Shown here piece after piece: positions 1-5,715 of a stretch of 11,620 nt of DNA; the first letter of the stretch is position 1; each line of letters starts with the position of its first letter. This DNA comes from JBGSUZ01 sp043770095. Lineage in GTDB: Bacteria; Bacillota; Clostridia; Peptostreptococcales; Acidaminobacteraceae. The position numbers and the translations under genes were made by a program. Where the stretch lies: positions 1 through 11,620 of the forward strand of contig JAYVIR010000072.1 of assembly GCA_043770095.1 (NCBI GenBank), read 5' to 3'. The notes below the pieces were generated by a model. It did not search any database and was not told the origin of the DNA. It was given only the letters and a program-made list of their open reading frames with translations.

Positions 1-140
1 ATGTTTTCGATTTCTTCAAGGTCTTTTTTCAGTTTGTTGTTGTATTTTTCCACTGATCTAAGCCCGGTAGCCTCAAAATACTGGTCATTCTCGCTAATAA
101 CACGTTTCAGCCGTTCTCTGAATCTCAAAAGTTCACTCAT
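1..140 (-). CDS. Charged helical protein, N-terminal fragment (runs off window)
   Basis: The first 46 codons of a gene that leaves the window at its left edge. The ATG at 140 follows the stop codon of the upstream gene by one base. A near-ideal SD (GGAGGG, then ATAAA before the ATG) sits inside the end of that gene, so the two are translationally linked. The visible part begins MSELLRFRERLKRVISEN and is rich in Glu, Lys and Arg (for example LKKDLEEIEN). This suggests a helical, possibly coiled-coil segment. No family is recognised from this fragment, and the function is unknown. It is the last visible member of the operon that starts at the promoter near 1072-1100. Confidence 0.75.
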   Translation of the reverse strand, partial: MSELLRFRERLKRVISENDQYFEATGLRSVEKYNNKLKKDLEEIEN

Positions 141-141
141 T

Positions 142-471
142 TTATCCCTCCATTATTTTTGATACAATCAAATCATCAAAGATTCTTTCATCACCCAAAA
201 TAAATATCTGGTCTTTGCTCAAAACCTCATCGGCGCTATCTTCAAACTCAATCACGCCTTCAATGCTGCTGATTTCAAGCTCATCTTCTTCGGGTGAGCT
301 GTCATCGGGGTCGACAGCCAATACTGCCGGTTCAAAATGCCCATAGTGCTTAACTTCAAGATTTAATGATTTTGCGTCCTCGAAAAGTCCCAACTCATCA
401 CGCATTTCATCGGTTAGCTCAATTTCAATTTGTGTCGTTACGTTCTTCCACATTCTACTGCCCTTTACCAT
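142..471 (-). CDS. Very acidic small protein of unknown function
   Basis: A 109-aa protein with roughly 30 Asp/Glu and few Lys/Arg. The densest stretch is around residues 53-84 (DPDDSSPEEDELEISS and onward), giving a strongly negative net charge. No family is recognised. Such acidity is seen in DNA-mimic inhibitors carried by phages, but nothing more specific supports that here. The start is ambiguous. ATG 471 has AAGGGG 8 nt upstream and overlaps the HNH-like gene by 17 nt. An in-frame ATG at 453 (MWKNVTTQ) has its own AAAGGG 7 nt upstream and lies one base after the upstream stop. The shorter 103-aa form keeps the usual spacing of this region, and either or both may be used. The stop at 142-144 precedes the next ATG by one base. 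Confidence 0.75.
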   Translation of the reverse strand: MVKGSRMWKNVTTQIEIELTDEMRDELGLFEDAKSLNLEVKHYGHFEPAVLAVDPDDSSPEEDELEISSIEGVIEFEDSADEVLSKDQIFILGDERIFDDLIVSKIMEG

Positions 472-787
472 TGTTTTTACCCCTTTTTATGTGTTGTTGA
501 ATCTTACTAGCAACCATAACAATGTTTTTCATCGAAATATTGCCCTTTTGCATGTTTATTGCTTGTGTGCAAGCGGCTATATTGCCTGTTACGTAGCCTT
601 TTGAATTGTCGATTCTGTCTATGCTTCGGTTGTCATCATTCAACGGTTCATTAGTGTAAAAGCAGTTCTTTGCCCTTAGCATGTTGGCAATGCCCTGCAA
701 AGTCAGATTAAATTCTATCCCTCTTGCTTTTGCCGATGTCATTAGATTTATAAACTTATTGGCTACTTTTAAGTCAAACGCGCTCAT
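455..787 (-). CDS. HNH-like endonuclease family protein
   Basis: A 110-aa protein with a core resembling small phage HNH/His-Me-finger-like proteins. C42FYTNEPL is followed by S55IDRIDNSKGY65, then GNI (68-70), and finally N78 and K81 in an 'IN.QK' tail. The arrangement C.YT..L - SIDRID..KGY..GN - N..K is a common signature of proteins annotated as HNH endonucleases. The usual metal- or water-activating His of the DH pair is an Arg here (DRID), so catalytic activity is uncertain. The C-terminus is basic (KRGKNNGK), fitting nucleic-acid binding. The ATG at 787 has a clear SD (AGAGGT, 5 nt spacing). That SD is part of a repeated intergenic element at 793-832. The gene follows the 61-aa gene and precedes the acidic protein in the same operon. 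Confidence 0.6.
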   Translation of the reverse strand: MSAFDLKVANKFINLMTSAKARGIEFNLTLQGIANMLRAKNCFYTNEPLNDDNRSIDRIDNSKGYVTGNIAACTQAINMQKGNISMKNIVMVASKIQQHIKRGKNNGKGQ

Positions 788-792
788 GTTTT

Positions 793-832
793 ACCTCTTT
801 TTTAGATTAAGCAGTTTGAAAACTTGCTCAGG
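793..832 (-). repeat. CCTRAGCA element, copy A (hairpin plus SD)
   Basis: Read on the minus strand, this element starts with CCTGAGCAAG, 9 nt after the stop of the 61-aa gene, and ends with AAAAAAGAGGT, the SD of the HNH-like gene. It can fold as TGAGCA/TGCTTA (six pairs, one G-U) with an 11-nt loop. It matches copy B at 8667-8705 at 33 of 40 aligned positions, with one gap. There is no T-tract after the hairpin and no credible -10/-35 pair, so neither a terminator nor a sigma-70 promoter explains it. Its position suggests an RNA element or operator controlling translation of the next gene. Confidence 0.6.
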
Positions 833-841
833 TTTGCACAA

Positions 842-1027
842 TCAAATTATGCTTTTTACAGTTTCAGTAAGGGTTGCGATTTCATTCGCAATCTGATTCC
901 AGTTTTCCTTGACTGATTTCTGCAATTCATCAAAGCAAACGTTCATACCACTTACATTTATTTTTTCAGCATAGTGCTTTGCAATCATCATAAATGCTTC
1001 GTTTTCAATCATTGTATTAATGTTCAT
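842..1027 (-). CDS. Small protein of unknown function (61 aa)
   Basis: The first gene after the promoter at 1072-1100. I chose ATG 1027 because it has a textbook SD (GAGGTG, 6 nt spacing). A longer reading back to a GTG at 1081 would place the promoter's -10 hexamer inside the coding region. The 61-aa product (MNINTMIENEAFMM...) looks helical, has one cysteine (C31), and shows no signal peptide, membrane segment or recognisable motif. No family is recognised. Its stop is followed 9 nt later by repeat element copy A, and then by the HNH-like gene in the same transcription unit. Confidence 0.7.
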   Translation of the reverse strand: MNINTMIENEAFMMIAKHYAEKINVSGMNVCFDELQKSVKENWNQIANEIATLTETVKSII

Positions 1028-1071
1028 TTCGTTCACCTCATTTTTAATTTGTCGTCCTTGCGCATAAACTA

Positions 1072-1100
1072 ATAATAACACTTTGCTTTTCAGATTGCAA
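1072..1100 (-). promoter_or_regulatory. Sigma-70-type promoter P1
   Basis: On the minus strand, -35 TTGCAA (1100-1095), a 17-nt spacer and -10 TATTAT (1077-1072), with TGT just before the -10 (extended -10). It lies immediately downstream of a strong terminator, so it opens a new transcription unit (61-aa gene, HNH-like gene, acidic gene and onward). It belongs to a set of four promoters in the window that share TTGCAAT and exact spacing. Confidence 0.75.
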
Positions 1101-1110
1101 GCAAAAAGAT

Positions 1111-1143
1111 TAAAAAAGAAAAGCGGGAGCCGAAGCCCCCGCT
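1111..1143 (-). terminator. Intrinsic terminator with UUCG tetraloop
   Basis: On the minus strand a nine-pair stem (AGCGGGGGC with GCTCCCGCT, one G-U pair) encloses a TTCG tetraloop and is followed by TTTTCTTTTTT. It begins 6 nt after the stop codon of the 126-aa gene and ends that transcription unit. This is a canonical rho-independent terminator with the extra-stable C(UUCG)G loop. Confidence 0.93.
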
Positions 1144-1148
1144 CAAAG

Positions 1149-1529
1149 TCACGACTGAACCAGTTTTGTCAGCTCGTCGATTGACATATTTTTTAAGCTC
1201 TCATTTTGTTTTTCTGCGATAATGCCAAGAATCGTAGTTTTCCGATCTGCATTTGCTTTTATTTGTTCCTGAATGGCTTTTTCTTCAAGTCGAGTTTTTA
1301 CAATGTGTTTAACGATTGTAAGCTTAAGGTCTAGTTCTGTGTTTGCCGCCGTTTTCGTAGCAAGCAAGCTTTCTTCATTTTGGGCTTTTGCCTCTTGATT
1401 CAGTCCCTTAAAGATCGCATCAATGGCGCTCAATGGCATATCCCACAAGTCCTCAACGCTGCAAACGCCTTTGTGGTTGAAACGAACCTTCATTCTAGTA
1501 GCCTGTTCAAATATTTTTTCCATTGTCAT
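1149..1529 (-). CDS. Conserved phage protein of unknown function (126 aa)
   Basis: A helical, charged protein. The N-terminus FEQATRMKVRF (residues 7-17) and SVEDLWDMPLS (24-34) match a motif pattern (FEQATR.K.RF ... VEDLWDLPL) that I recall from a family of small proteins common in phages. The rest is a long helix-rich region with Lys/Glu repeats and a C-terminus typical of that family (IIAEKQNESLKNMSIDELTKL). Its biochemical function is not known to me. ATG 1529 is only 3 nt from AAGGAG, whereas a second ATG at 1523 (MEKIFEQ) is 9 nt away and may be the true start. The SD overlaps the stop of the 678-aa gene, and the two genes lie 7 nt apart, forming one transcription unit ended by the terminator at 1111-1143. 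Confidence 0.8.
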   Translation of the reverse strand: MTMEKIFEQATRMKVRFNHKGVCSVEDLWDMPLSAIDAIFKGLNQEAKAQNEESLLATKTAANTELDLKLTIVKHIVKTRLEEKAIQEQIKANADRKTTILGIIAEKQNESLKNMSIDELTKLVQS

Positions 1530-1536
1530 TTTCTCC

Positions 1537-3573
1537 TTAGAATTTTATTTTCAGAATACGGGTGAATTTCCCGGAAACTTTACACACGATTGAATTACGC
1601 TGAGTCGAACTGAATCCAAGCCCTGAAAGCTGATCTTCGGCGGGCACAACGCTCATTTTGCTACCAAGCGCCTCAAATACACGTTTATGCTTCATAAATT
1701 CTTCACGTAAGAACTCATTGAAAAAGCCATTCGGCGCGGTGTCGTTTTTGCAGCCATTCAGCATGAAGAAATAGTGTTTATGGCCTATTCCATTTTGTTC
1801 ATTCCAGTAGTTCGGCGAAAACATAAGAACCGATACCGGCATGAACTTATTGGTTTGCACGCTCCAAATCTGTCTTGACGATGATTTATGGTCGAGTGAT
1901 TTAACCAATTTGAATCCGCCTACTTTGGTGTAATTTACCACAGCCACAATTACTTTTTCATAGCTCTTGCTGTCTTGATTGTGGTCAAATTCAAATATCT
2001 GGCCATCAAATTCTACTTGTGCCCTGAATCCAGATTTGCCGCCCCGATATGAAAATGTGTGAACATAAAACTCGTAATCTCCTTCTGGCATTGCGTTACC
2101 ATCAAGAAAATTAATGTTTTCTACTGCGATATTATTGCCGGGGCTAACAATATCGACATCTAACATGCCGGTGGATGATTGCCTATGGCCTTTTCTCGGA
2201 TAATGAATCAGTAGGCCGTCTGGCTGCAAGCAATGCGCGTCGAAGTCGTTCTGATTGTCACCATCTTCATTCCACTGAATAGAAAACCGCAAAACACCAT
2301 CTACGCAACCGCCAGCGGCCTTAACACGCTCTTTCATGGAATCGGTTATGTTGCCATTATAAGCCCATGAGAAAGGATTATCCCACTTGAACAATGTCGG
2401 TGCATCTACATTTTCAGGCGCAATCAGTGACACAAGATTTGATACGTGCTTCGACTCCATAAGCAACTCAACGCTAGTCAATCCCGGCAAAACATCTTTT
2501 GCAAACGATTCAATATCAATTTCTTCGGCCTTGTCGAAAGATTTCACGTTTTCCGCTGTTTCGTTTTTCATTTCATCGAAAACAGAGCCTTTAACCCGTT
2601 TTGCCGCGTCTTTATTGTGGAAAAGAATGTTATTCACGGTAATATCATCAAGAGTTGCATGCCGGCGGCCGAGCGAATCAATCAAGCCATCTGATTCAAG
2701 TTGCTTTTTTGCTTCTTCAATCATCTTTTGAGTAAAAATAGCTTTTGGGCGCTTGTAGTTTGTTGGGGCTACAATTGCCTCGTATTTCTTTACCGCTTCG
2801 TTTAAATCCATGTTCTCAGAGATATTTATCAGCAGGGTGCCAATTGAGTGATTGCGGATTTTGCCAATTACCGGCCCTACTTCTATTGATTTTGTCCAGC
2901 AGTAGTTGTCTTTTTCATCGGCAGATAGTTTTGAGTATTCAGTCTGAATTGCGGCAAACTGAATTAATACGCTTTGCCATTCTTCTCCCTTATAAAGGGA
3001 CTTCTGCGCAATCAATTCAATCACGGTTGCGACCGATTCTTGCGTGATTTCTTCAAGAGAACGCCTGAAAACATTCTTTACATCACGTTTTGCCGCTAAC
3101 AATGTTGGGATTTTGTCTTTGTTTGTTTCAACAAACCTTTTCGGCAATTCAGTTGCTAAGTGTTCCCATGTTCTGACTGCACCGTCTGGCATCGCTTCAA
3201 AGTTGGCATCAATACCTATTTTGGCTTGTGGCGTAAGATAAATGTCAGATATGGCCTGAGATTTTACTAGATTTCGCATGGCTTCAACTAAGGGCTTGTA
3301 TTCAGCACCATCAATCTCAATATCCCACATACTTACAAGTTTATTGTCCTTGATTGCCACAACGCCGCCAAAGTTTTTGATAAACTGTCGGCAAGCAGAA
3401 CAGTCATGTTCCCCGCGTTCCCTGAAAATCTTGTTATATTCGGCGGGAAAGCTGCCAAGATAGGCATTCCATAGTGCGTCTTTATCTACTCCGGTAGTAA
3501 ACAAAAACGATGCACCGTCGATCATTTGCGCAATTTGCGCGGAAAGAATCTTTTTGAATTGTTTAAATTCCAT
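1537..3573 (-). CDS. Large protein with YfaP/DUF2135-like beta-sandwich domain
   Basis: A 678-aa protein of unknown function. The N-terminal region has H56DCSAC61RQFIKNFGG, a compact Cys-x-x-Cys site that could bind metal. The middle part (about 100-390) is helical. A conserved-looking WDNPFSWAYNG (397-407) leads into a beta-rich domain at about 427-545. The pattern LRFSIQW...NDFDAHC..PDG...STGMLDVDI...EGDYEFYVHTF resembles the DUF2135/YfaP fold, in which a strand with D.DAH precedes a turn and an LDVD strand. The C-terminal 130 residues (for example NGFFNEFLREEF) are unassigned. There is no signal peptide or membrane segment. ATG 3573 has SD AAGGGG with 6-nt spacing and its own promoter at 3609-3637. 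It is co-transcribed with the 126-aa gene. I recall related proteins in other phages without an assigned role. The domain call is from motif memory. Confidence 0.75.
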   Translation of the reverse strand: MEFKQFKKILSAQIAQMIDGASFLFTTGVDKDALWNAYLGSFPAEYNKIFRERGEHDCSACRQFIKNFGGVVAIKDNKLVSMWDIEIDGAEYKPLVEAMRNLVKSQAISDIYLTPQAKIGIDANFEAMPDGAVRTWEHLATELPKRFVETNKDKIPTLLAAKRDVKNVFRRSLEEITQESVATVIELIAQKSLYKGEEWQSVLIQFAAIQTEYSKLSADEKDNYCWTKSIEVGPVIGKIRNHSIGTLLINISENMDLNEAVKKYEAIVAPTNYKRPKAIFTQKMIEEAKKQLESDGLIDSLGRRHATLDDITVNNILFHNKDAAKRVKGSVFDEMKNETAENVKSFDKAEEIDIESFAKDVLPGLTSVELLMESKHVSNLVSLIAPENVDAPTLFKWDNPFSWAYNGNITDSMKERVKAAGGCVDGVLRFSIQWNEDGDNQNDFDAHCLQPDGLLIHYPRKGHRQSSTGMLDVDIVSPGNNIAVENINFLDGNAMPEGDYEFYVHTFSYRGGKSGFRAQVEFDGQIFEFDHNQDSKSYEKVIVAVVNYTKVGGFKLVKSLDHKSSSRQIWSVQTNKFMPVSVLMFSPNYWNEQNGIGHKHYFFMLNGCKNDTAPNGFFNEFLREEFMKHKRVFEALGSKMSVVPAEDQLSGLGFSSTQRNSIVCKVSGKFTRILKIKF

Positions 3574-3608
3574 TTTTAACCCCTTTTTGTAATTTTAACC
3601 ACAATCCC

Positions 3609-3637
3609 ATAATACTACTAATAAACCAAAATTGCAA
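3609..3637 (-). promoter_or_regulatory. Sigma-70-type promoter P2
   Basis: On the minus strand, -35 TTGCAA (3637-3632), a 17-nt spacer and -10 TATTAT (3614-3609). The block AAATAATGTTTGCAATT around the -35 is almost identical to that of the promoters near 8991 and 8090. It drives the 678-aa gene, which starts 36 nt further on. Confidence 0.75.
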
Positions 3638-3649
3638 ACATTATTTTGT

Positions 3650-3763
3650 TTATTTTGCAGTATCTTTCAAAAGCCTATTCCATGCACGTTTGCTTTTATC
3701 ATCGTTACAACTCATCCAGCTTTTTGTCATTGAGTTAATAGATTCTATTGTGTATTTTTTCAT
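3650..3763 (-). CDS. 37-aa basic protein (small gene)
   Basis: A 37-aa reading frame (MKKYTIESINSMTKSW..., ending RLLKDTAK). It is easily missed, but its ATG overlaps the TGA of the upstream exported protein in an ATGA junction. GAGGTG lies 8 nt before the ATG, inside that gene. The protein is Lys/Arg-rich with a single Cys and two Trp, and it has no membrane segment. No family is recognised. The coupling to the signal-peptide gene suggests the two act together, but this is inference. It is the last gene before promoter P2. Confidence 0.65.
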   Translation of the reverse strand: MKKYTIESINSMTKSWMSCNDDKSKRAWNRLLKDTAK

Positions 3764-3963
3764 AGTCCGAGCACCTCGCTAAGTTGTTCATTGTTCAAAT
3801 CACTCAACAATTCGTTAATCTGGTCATTGCAAATACCATTAGATATAGCCGTTATACGCTCTATGCTCGCAAGCTCAGTCGATTTCTCGCAGTATTCACT
3901 GTTTACAGCCCATAGATTCGCGCTCACTAATAACGCTAATGCTATCAAGATCAGTTCTTTCAT
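3760..3963 (-). CDS. Small exported protein with signal peptide
   Basis: A 67-aa protein whose N-terminus is a classical Sec signal: MKE followed by a hydrophobic core LILIALALLVSANLWA, with likely cleavage after A19. The mature part of about 48 residues has two cysteines (C25, C45) that could form a disulfide in the periplasm, and it is otherwise acidic and helical. No lipobox is present, so it does not look like an Rz1-type lipoprotein. The function is unknown. ATG 3963 has SD GAGG with 7-nt spacing. It lies 76 nt after the preceding gene and overlaps the 37-aa gene by 4 nt. Confidence 0.75.
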   Translation of the reverse strand: MKELILIALALLVSANLWAVNSEYCEKSTELASIERITAISNGICNDQINELLSDLNNEQLSEVLGL

Positions 3964-4039
3964 TTGTTTGCCTCGTTTGTTTGTTTAAGCCCTTACTTGA
4001 TATATATCTGCATTTTACCCTGAAAACATTAGCGTTATT

Positions 4040-4372
4040 TTATTTTTCTTTGTATTCACTTTTTAATAAGGCGTAAACATCAGCAATAGTCTGCATTTTG
4101 ATAGGTTTTCCCTTTGCATCTTTTACGCTGTCTTTTCGGTATTTCTTACCGCAATCTAATTCATAAAGCCAGTATTCTAGCCAGCCAGAAGTGTCTTGCA
4201 TGACGGTCGATAGCAGTTTGAGCAATCCCGGCAATGCAAATCTTGTATCAAACCAAACTTTACCACAATCGGCGCTTATAATCTCACTCATGGCAGCTGA
4301 TAACCTTCTATCTTCGTCTAACTGTGTAGCAATAGCGCCCAAAGCATCAATAAATTCTATTTTACTTAACAT
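4040..4372 (-). CDS. Conserved-looking phage protein of unknown function (110 aa)
   Basis: A 110-aa soluble protein. The central part (LLSTVMQDTSGWLEYWLYELDCGKKY, about residues 52-77) and the tail (GKPIKMQTIADVYALL, about 88-103) have the character of a small family I associate with phage genomes, where a W-[IL]-E-Y-x-[IL]-Y-E-L-D-x-G core precedes a basic stretch. No enzymatic motif is evident and the function is unknown. ATG 4372 has an excellent SD (AGGAG, 6 nt spacing) and overlaps the end of the preceding gene by 7 nt. Confidence 0.75.
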   Translation of the reverse strand: MLSKIEFIDALGAIATQLDEDRRLSAAMSEIISADCGKVWFDTRFALPGLLKLLSTVMQDTSGWLEYWLYELDCGKKYRKDSVKDAKGKPIKMQTIADVYALLKSEYKEK

Positions 4373-4662
4373 AATTCACTCCTAAAAATATCGTTTTTAA
4401 CTTCCAATAACGTAAAATTCCGCGCCCATCGTCGATATGGTGTCAGAAAAAAGCCTTTTTCAAAGAGATTGCAACCAGCTTTCTTCTCCCTATCTAACGC
4501 ATTTAATACCGCTTCCCATTTGCCAATGGTGTCGATATTGCGTTTATGCGGGTAACAAGCATCATGCACCTCGGTCAGCCAATAGCCACAACCATGACCG
4601 ATTGATTGCACGTTTTCACGCAGAAGCAACCGGCGCATGGCGTTAGATACGGGATATATCAT
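4366..4662 (-). CDS. Unknown 98-aa protein
   Basis: A basic protein with four cysteines (C25, C36, C64, C98) and several His (H23, H33, H39). There is no membrane segment or recognisable motif, although a Cys/His metal site is conceivable. The ATG at 4662 overlaps the TGA of the upstream gene (ATGA). There is no convincing SD in front of it, so translation probably relies on coupling. Its end overlaps the next gene by 7 nt. It is a member of the operon that follows the methyltransferase. Confidence 0.65.
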   Translation of the reverse strand: MIYPVSNAMRRLLLRENVQSIGHGCGYWLTEVHDACYPHKRNIDTIGKWEAVLNALDREKKAGCNLFEKGFFLTPYRRWARNFTLLEVKNDIFRSELC

Positions 4663-4907
4663 GTTTTCAGCGCCAATTCATTATTATTCACAATATAGAA
4701 ACGTGCCTTATCATAACCGTCGGCATCTTTCGGCCAATTAAAACACTCAAAACCGTTAAATATTCCCTTTTCGCAATCAAAATATATACTTGATTGTAAT
4801 ATTTCTAGCAATGACGGCGAAAGCCATATAATAGTGCCATCTCCGTTTTTTCTGCCATAAAGACATTCGTTAATAGCATTTTCCCAAGTCTTTAAACTAT
4901 ACTTCAT
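4659..4907 (-). CDS. Unknown 82-aa protein
   Basis: The start is ATG 4907, which overlaps the stop of the methyltransferase gene (TAATG) and has GGAG 8 nt upstream. A longer frame beginning with TTG at 4931 has no such support. The product (MKYSLKTWENAINECLYG...) mixes aromatic and acidic residues, with two cysteines (C15, C45). It shows no signal, membrane segment or known motif. No family is recognised. Its tight coupling to the methyltransferase suggests co-expression. Confidence 0.7.
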   Translation of the reverse strand: MKYSLKTWENAINECLYGRKNGDGTIIWLSPSLLEILQSSIYFDCEKGIFNGFECFNWPKDADGYDKARFYIVNNNELALKT

Positions 4908-5512
4908 TATATTTTCTCCATCAAAAACCAACTAATATCATCAAGCGGGTATTTATCTCTATGATAAACAAAACCATAATCAACCAATTTAATCGGTAAG
5001 GTGCCTAACATTTCCCCTGCAAAGTCGCGTTTCCATAGCTTGCCCTTTTCGCCCCTGTATTCGATTTCTACGGGCTTAGGGCTGTAGTATTCACAAATCA
5101 GGATATAACGCCGCGACAGGTCGAATAAACGCTGATATGCGGCCTTTAAATCGTCGGGGTGAATGTGGATTAGAACGCCTTTGGTAAAGGATAGGTCATA
5201 TTTGCCGGTTATGCGGGTATCAAAAAGATTGCAATTATATGCGGTATCTGCAACCTTAACTAACTGCTGAAAGGCCTTCTCGTTGATTTCTACGGCATCA
5301 GCTTTAATCTGCGGCCAAATACGCTTTATTGCAGCTATATTCAAACCTATATTTGCGCCTAACTCAATAATATTAGTTACTTCATCGTCATAGTTAAGCA
5401 TACCTAGGGCTTTACAAAATAATCGCCAATTTGATTCTAGCAGATTTTTCGCGTTATTCCTGCTGATATACTCATCGCCAAACTCTCCAGCCCAAAACTC
5501 AGACGGTTTCAT
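4907..5512 (-). CDS. SAM-dependent methyltransferase, pseudaminic-acid-associated family
   Basis: A 201-aa class I methyltransferase. Residues 49-56 (IIELGANI) form the SAM-binding glycine loop, VEIN (about 74-77) the acidic end of strand 2, and TKGVLIHIHPD (about 109-119) the motif after strand 4. The overall order of motifs matches the 'pseudaminic acid biosynthesis-associated methylase' family (TIGR03587 as I recall it). These are an N-terminal EFWAGEFGDEYISRN, ELGAN.GLN, GVLIHI.PD, EYYSPKPV.I.YRG, KRDFAGEM and a C-terminal DDISWFLMEK. In bacteria that family is found beside genes for pseudaminic-acid glycans. The substrate here is not shown by the sequence. SD GGAGG lies 6 nt before the ATG. 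The upstream 57-aa gene overlaps it by 14 nt, and the next gene overlaps its stop. No sugar-synthesis partners are present in the window. Confidence 0.88.
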   Translation of the reverse strand: MKPSEFWAGEFGDEYISRNNAKNLLESNWRLFCKALGMLNYDDEVTNIIELGANIGLNIAAIKRIWPQIKADAVEINEKAFQQLVKVADTAYNCNLFDTRITGKYDLSFTKGVLIHIHPDDLKAAYQRLFDLSRRYILICEYYSPKPVEIEYRGEKGKLWKRDFAGEMLGTLPIKLVDYGFVYHRDKYPLDDISWFLMEKI

Positions 5513-5672
5513 TGTTTGCCTCCATTTTTAGCTCAATTAAACAAACTTTCGCCCAAATCAGGGCAAGTGCTATTTCAGTTATGTTTCTGCCTGAAAATAT
5601 CACATAGAAGAAAGTAGCTAATAAAGGCCACTCAAGCGCATCATAGATTTTTATAATTGTTTTTGTTTTCAT
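5499..5672 (-). CDS. 57-aa membrane protein (small gene)
   Basis: A 57-aa frame starting at ATG 5672 with a perfect SD (GAGGT, 4-5 nt spacing) and ending in TGA inside the first codons of the methyltransferase (14-nt overlap). The N-terminus is basic (MKTKTIIK). Two hydrophobic stretches follow, about residues 14-28 (EWPLLATFFYVIFSG) and 31-49 (ITEIALALIWAKVCLIELK), which suggest a hairpin in the inner membrane. No family is recognised. It is the first gene after the terminator at 5684-5708 and has no promoter of its own in the 14 nt between them. Confidence 0.7.
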   Translation of the reverse strand: MKTKTIIKIYDALEWPLLATFFYVIFSGRNITEIALALIWAKVCLIELKMEANNETV

Positions 5673-5683
5673 GTTTACCTCAA

Positions 5684-5708
5684 TTAAAAAGCGGGGATTG
5701 CTCCCCGC
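5684..5708 (-). terminator. Intrinsic terminator after helicase-methyltransferase
   Basis: On the minus strand, GCGGGG - AGCAAT - CCCCGC (a perfect six-pair GC stem with a six-base loop), followed by TTTTTAA. It starts 7 nt after the stop codon of the fusion gene. The T-tract ends only about 6 nt before the SD of the 57-aa gene. Downstream genes must therefore depend on read-through, antitermination, or a promoter hidden upstream of the hairpin. Confidence 0.9.
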
Positions 5709-5715
5709 CGAGTGG

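Noticed and set aside
842..1081. Longer start (1081) for the 61-aa gene
   Set aside because: The extra codons overlap the -10 of promoter P1. ATG 1027 has GAGGTG at ideal spacing.
2387..2731. Plus-strand open frames opposite the large genes (also 2446-2694, 2745-3047, 5657-5959, 9912-10226, 11205-11390)
   Set aside because: They lie antisense to well-supported genes, have low-complexity Ser/Leu/Phe-rich products, and lack good ribosome binding sites or known motifs.
3964..4039. Possible promoter before the exported-protein gene
   Set aside because: AT-rich (TATATATC) but no -35 partner with good spacing. It cannot be distinguished from background.
4659..4931. TTG 4931 start for the 82-aa gene
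   Set aside because: ATG 4907 forms a TAATG junction with the methyltransferase stop and has GGAG 8 nt upstream.
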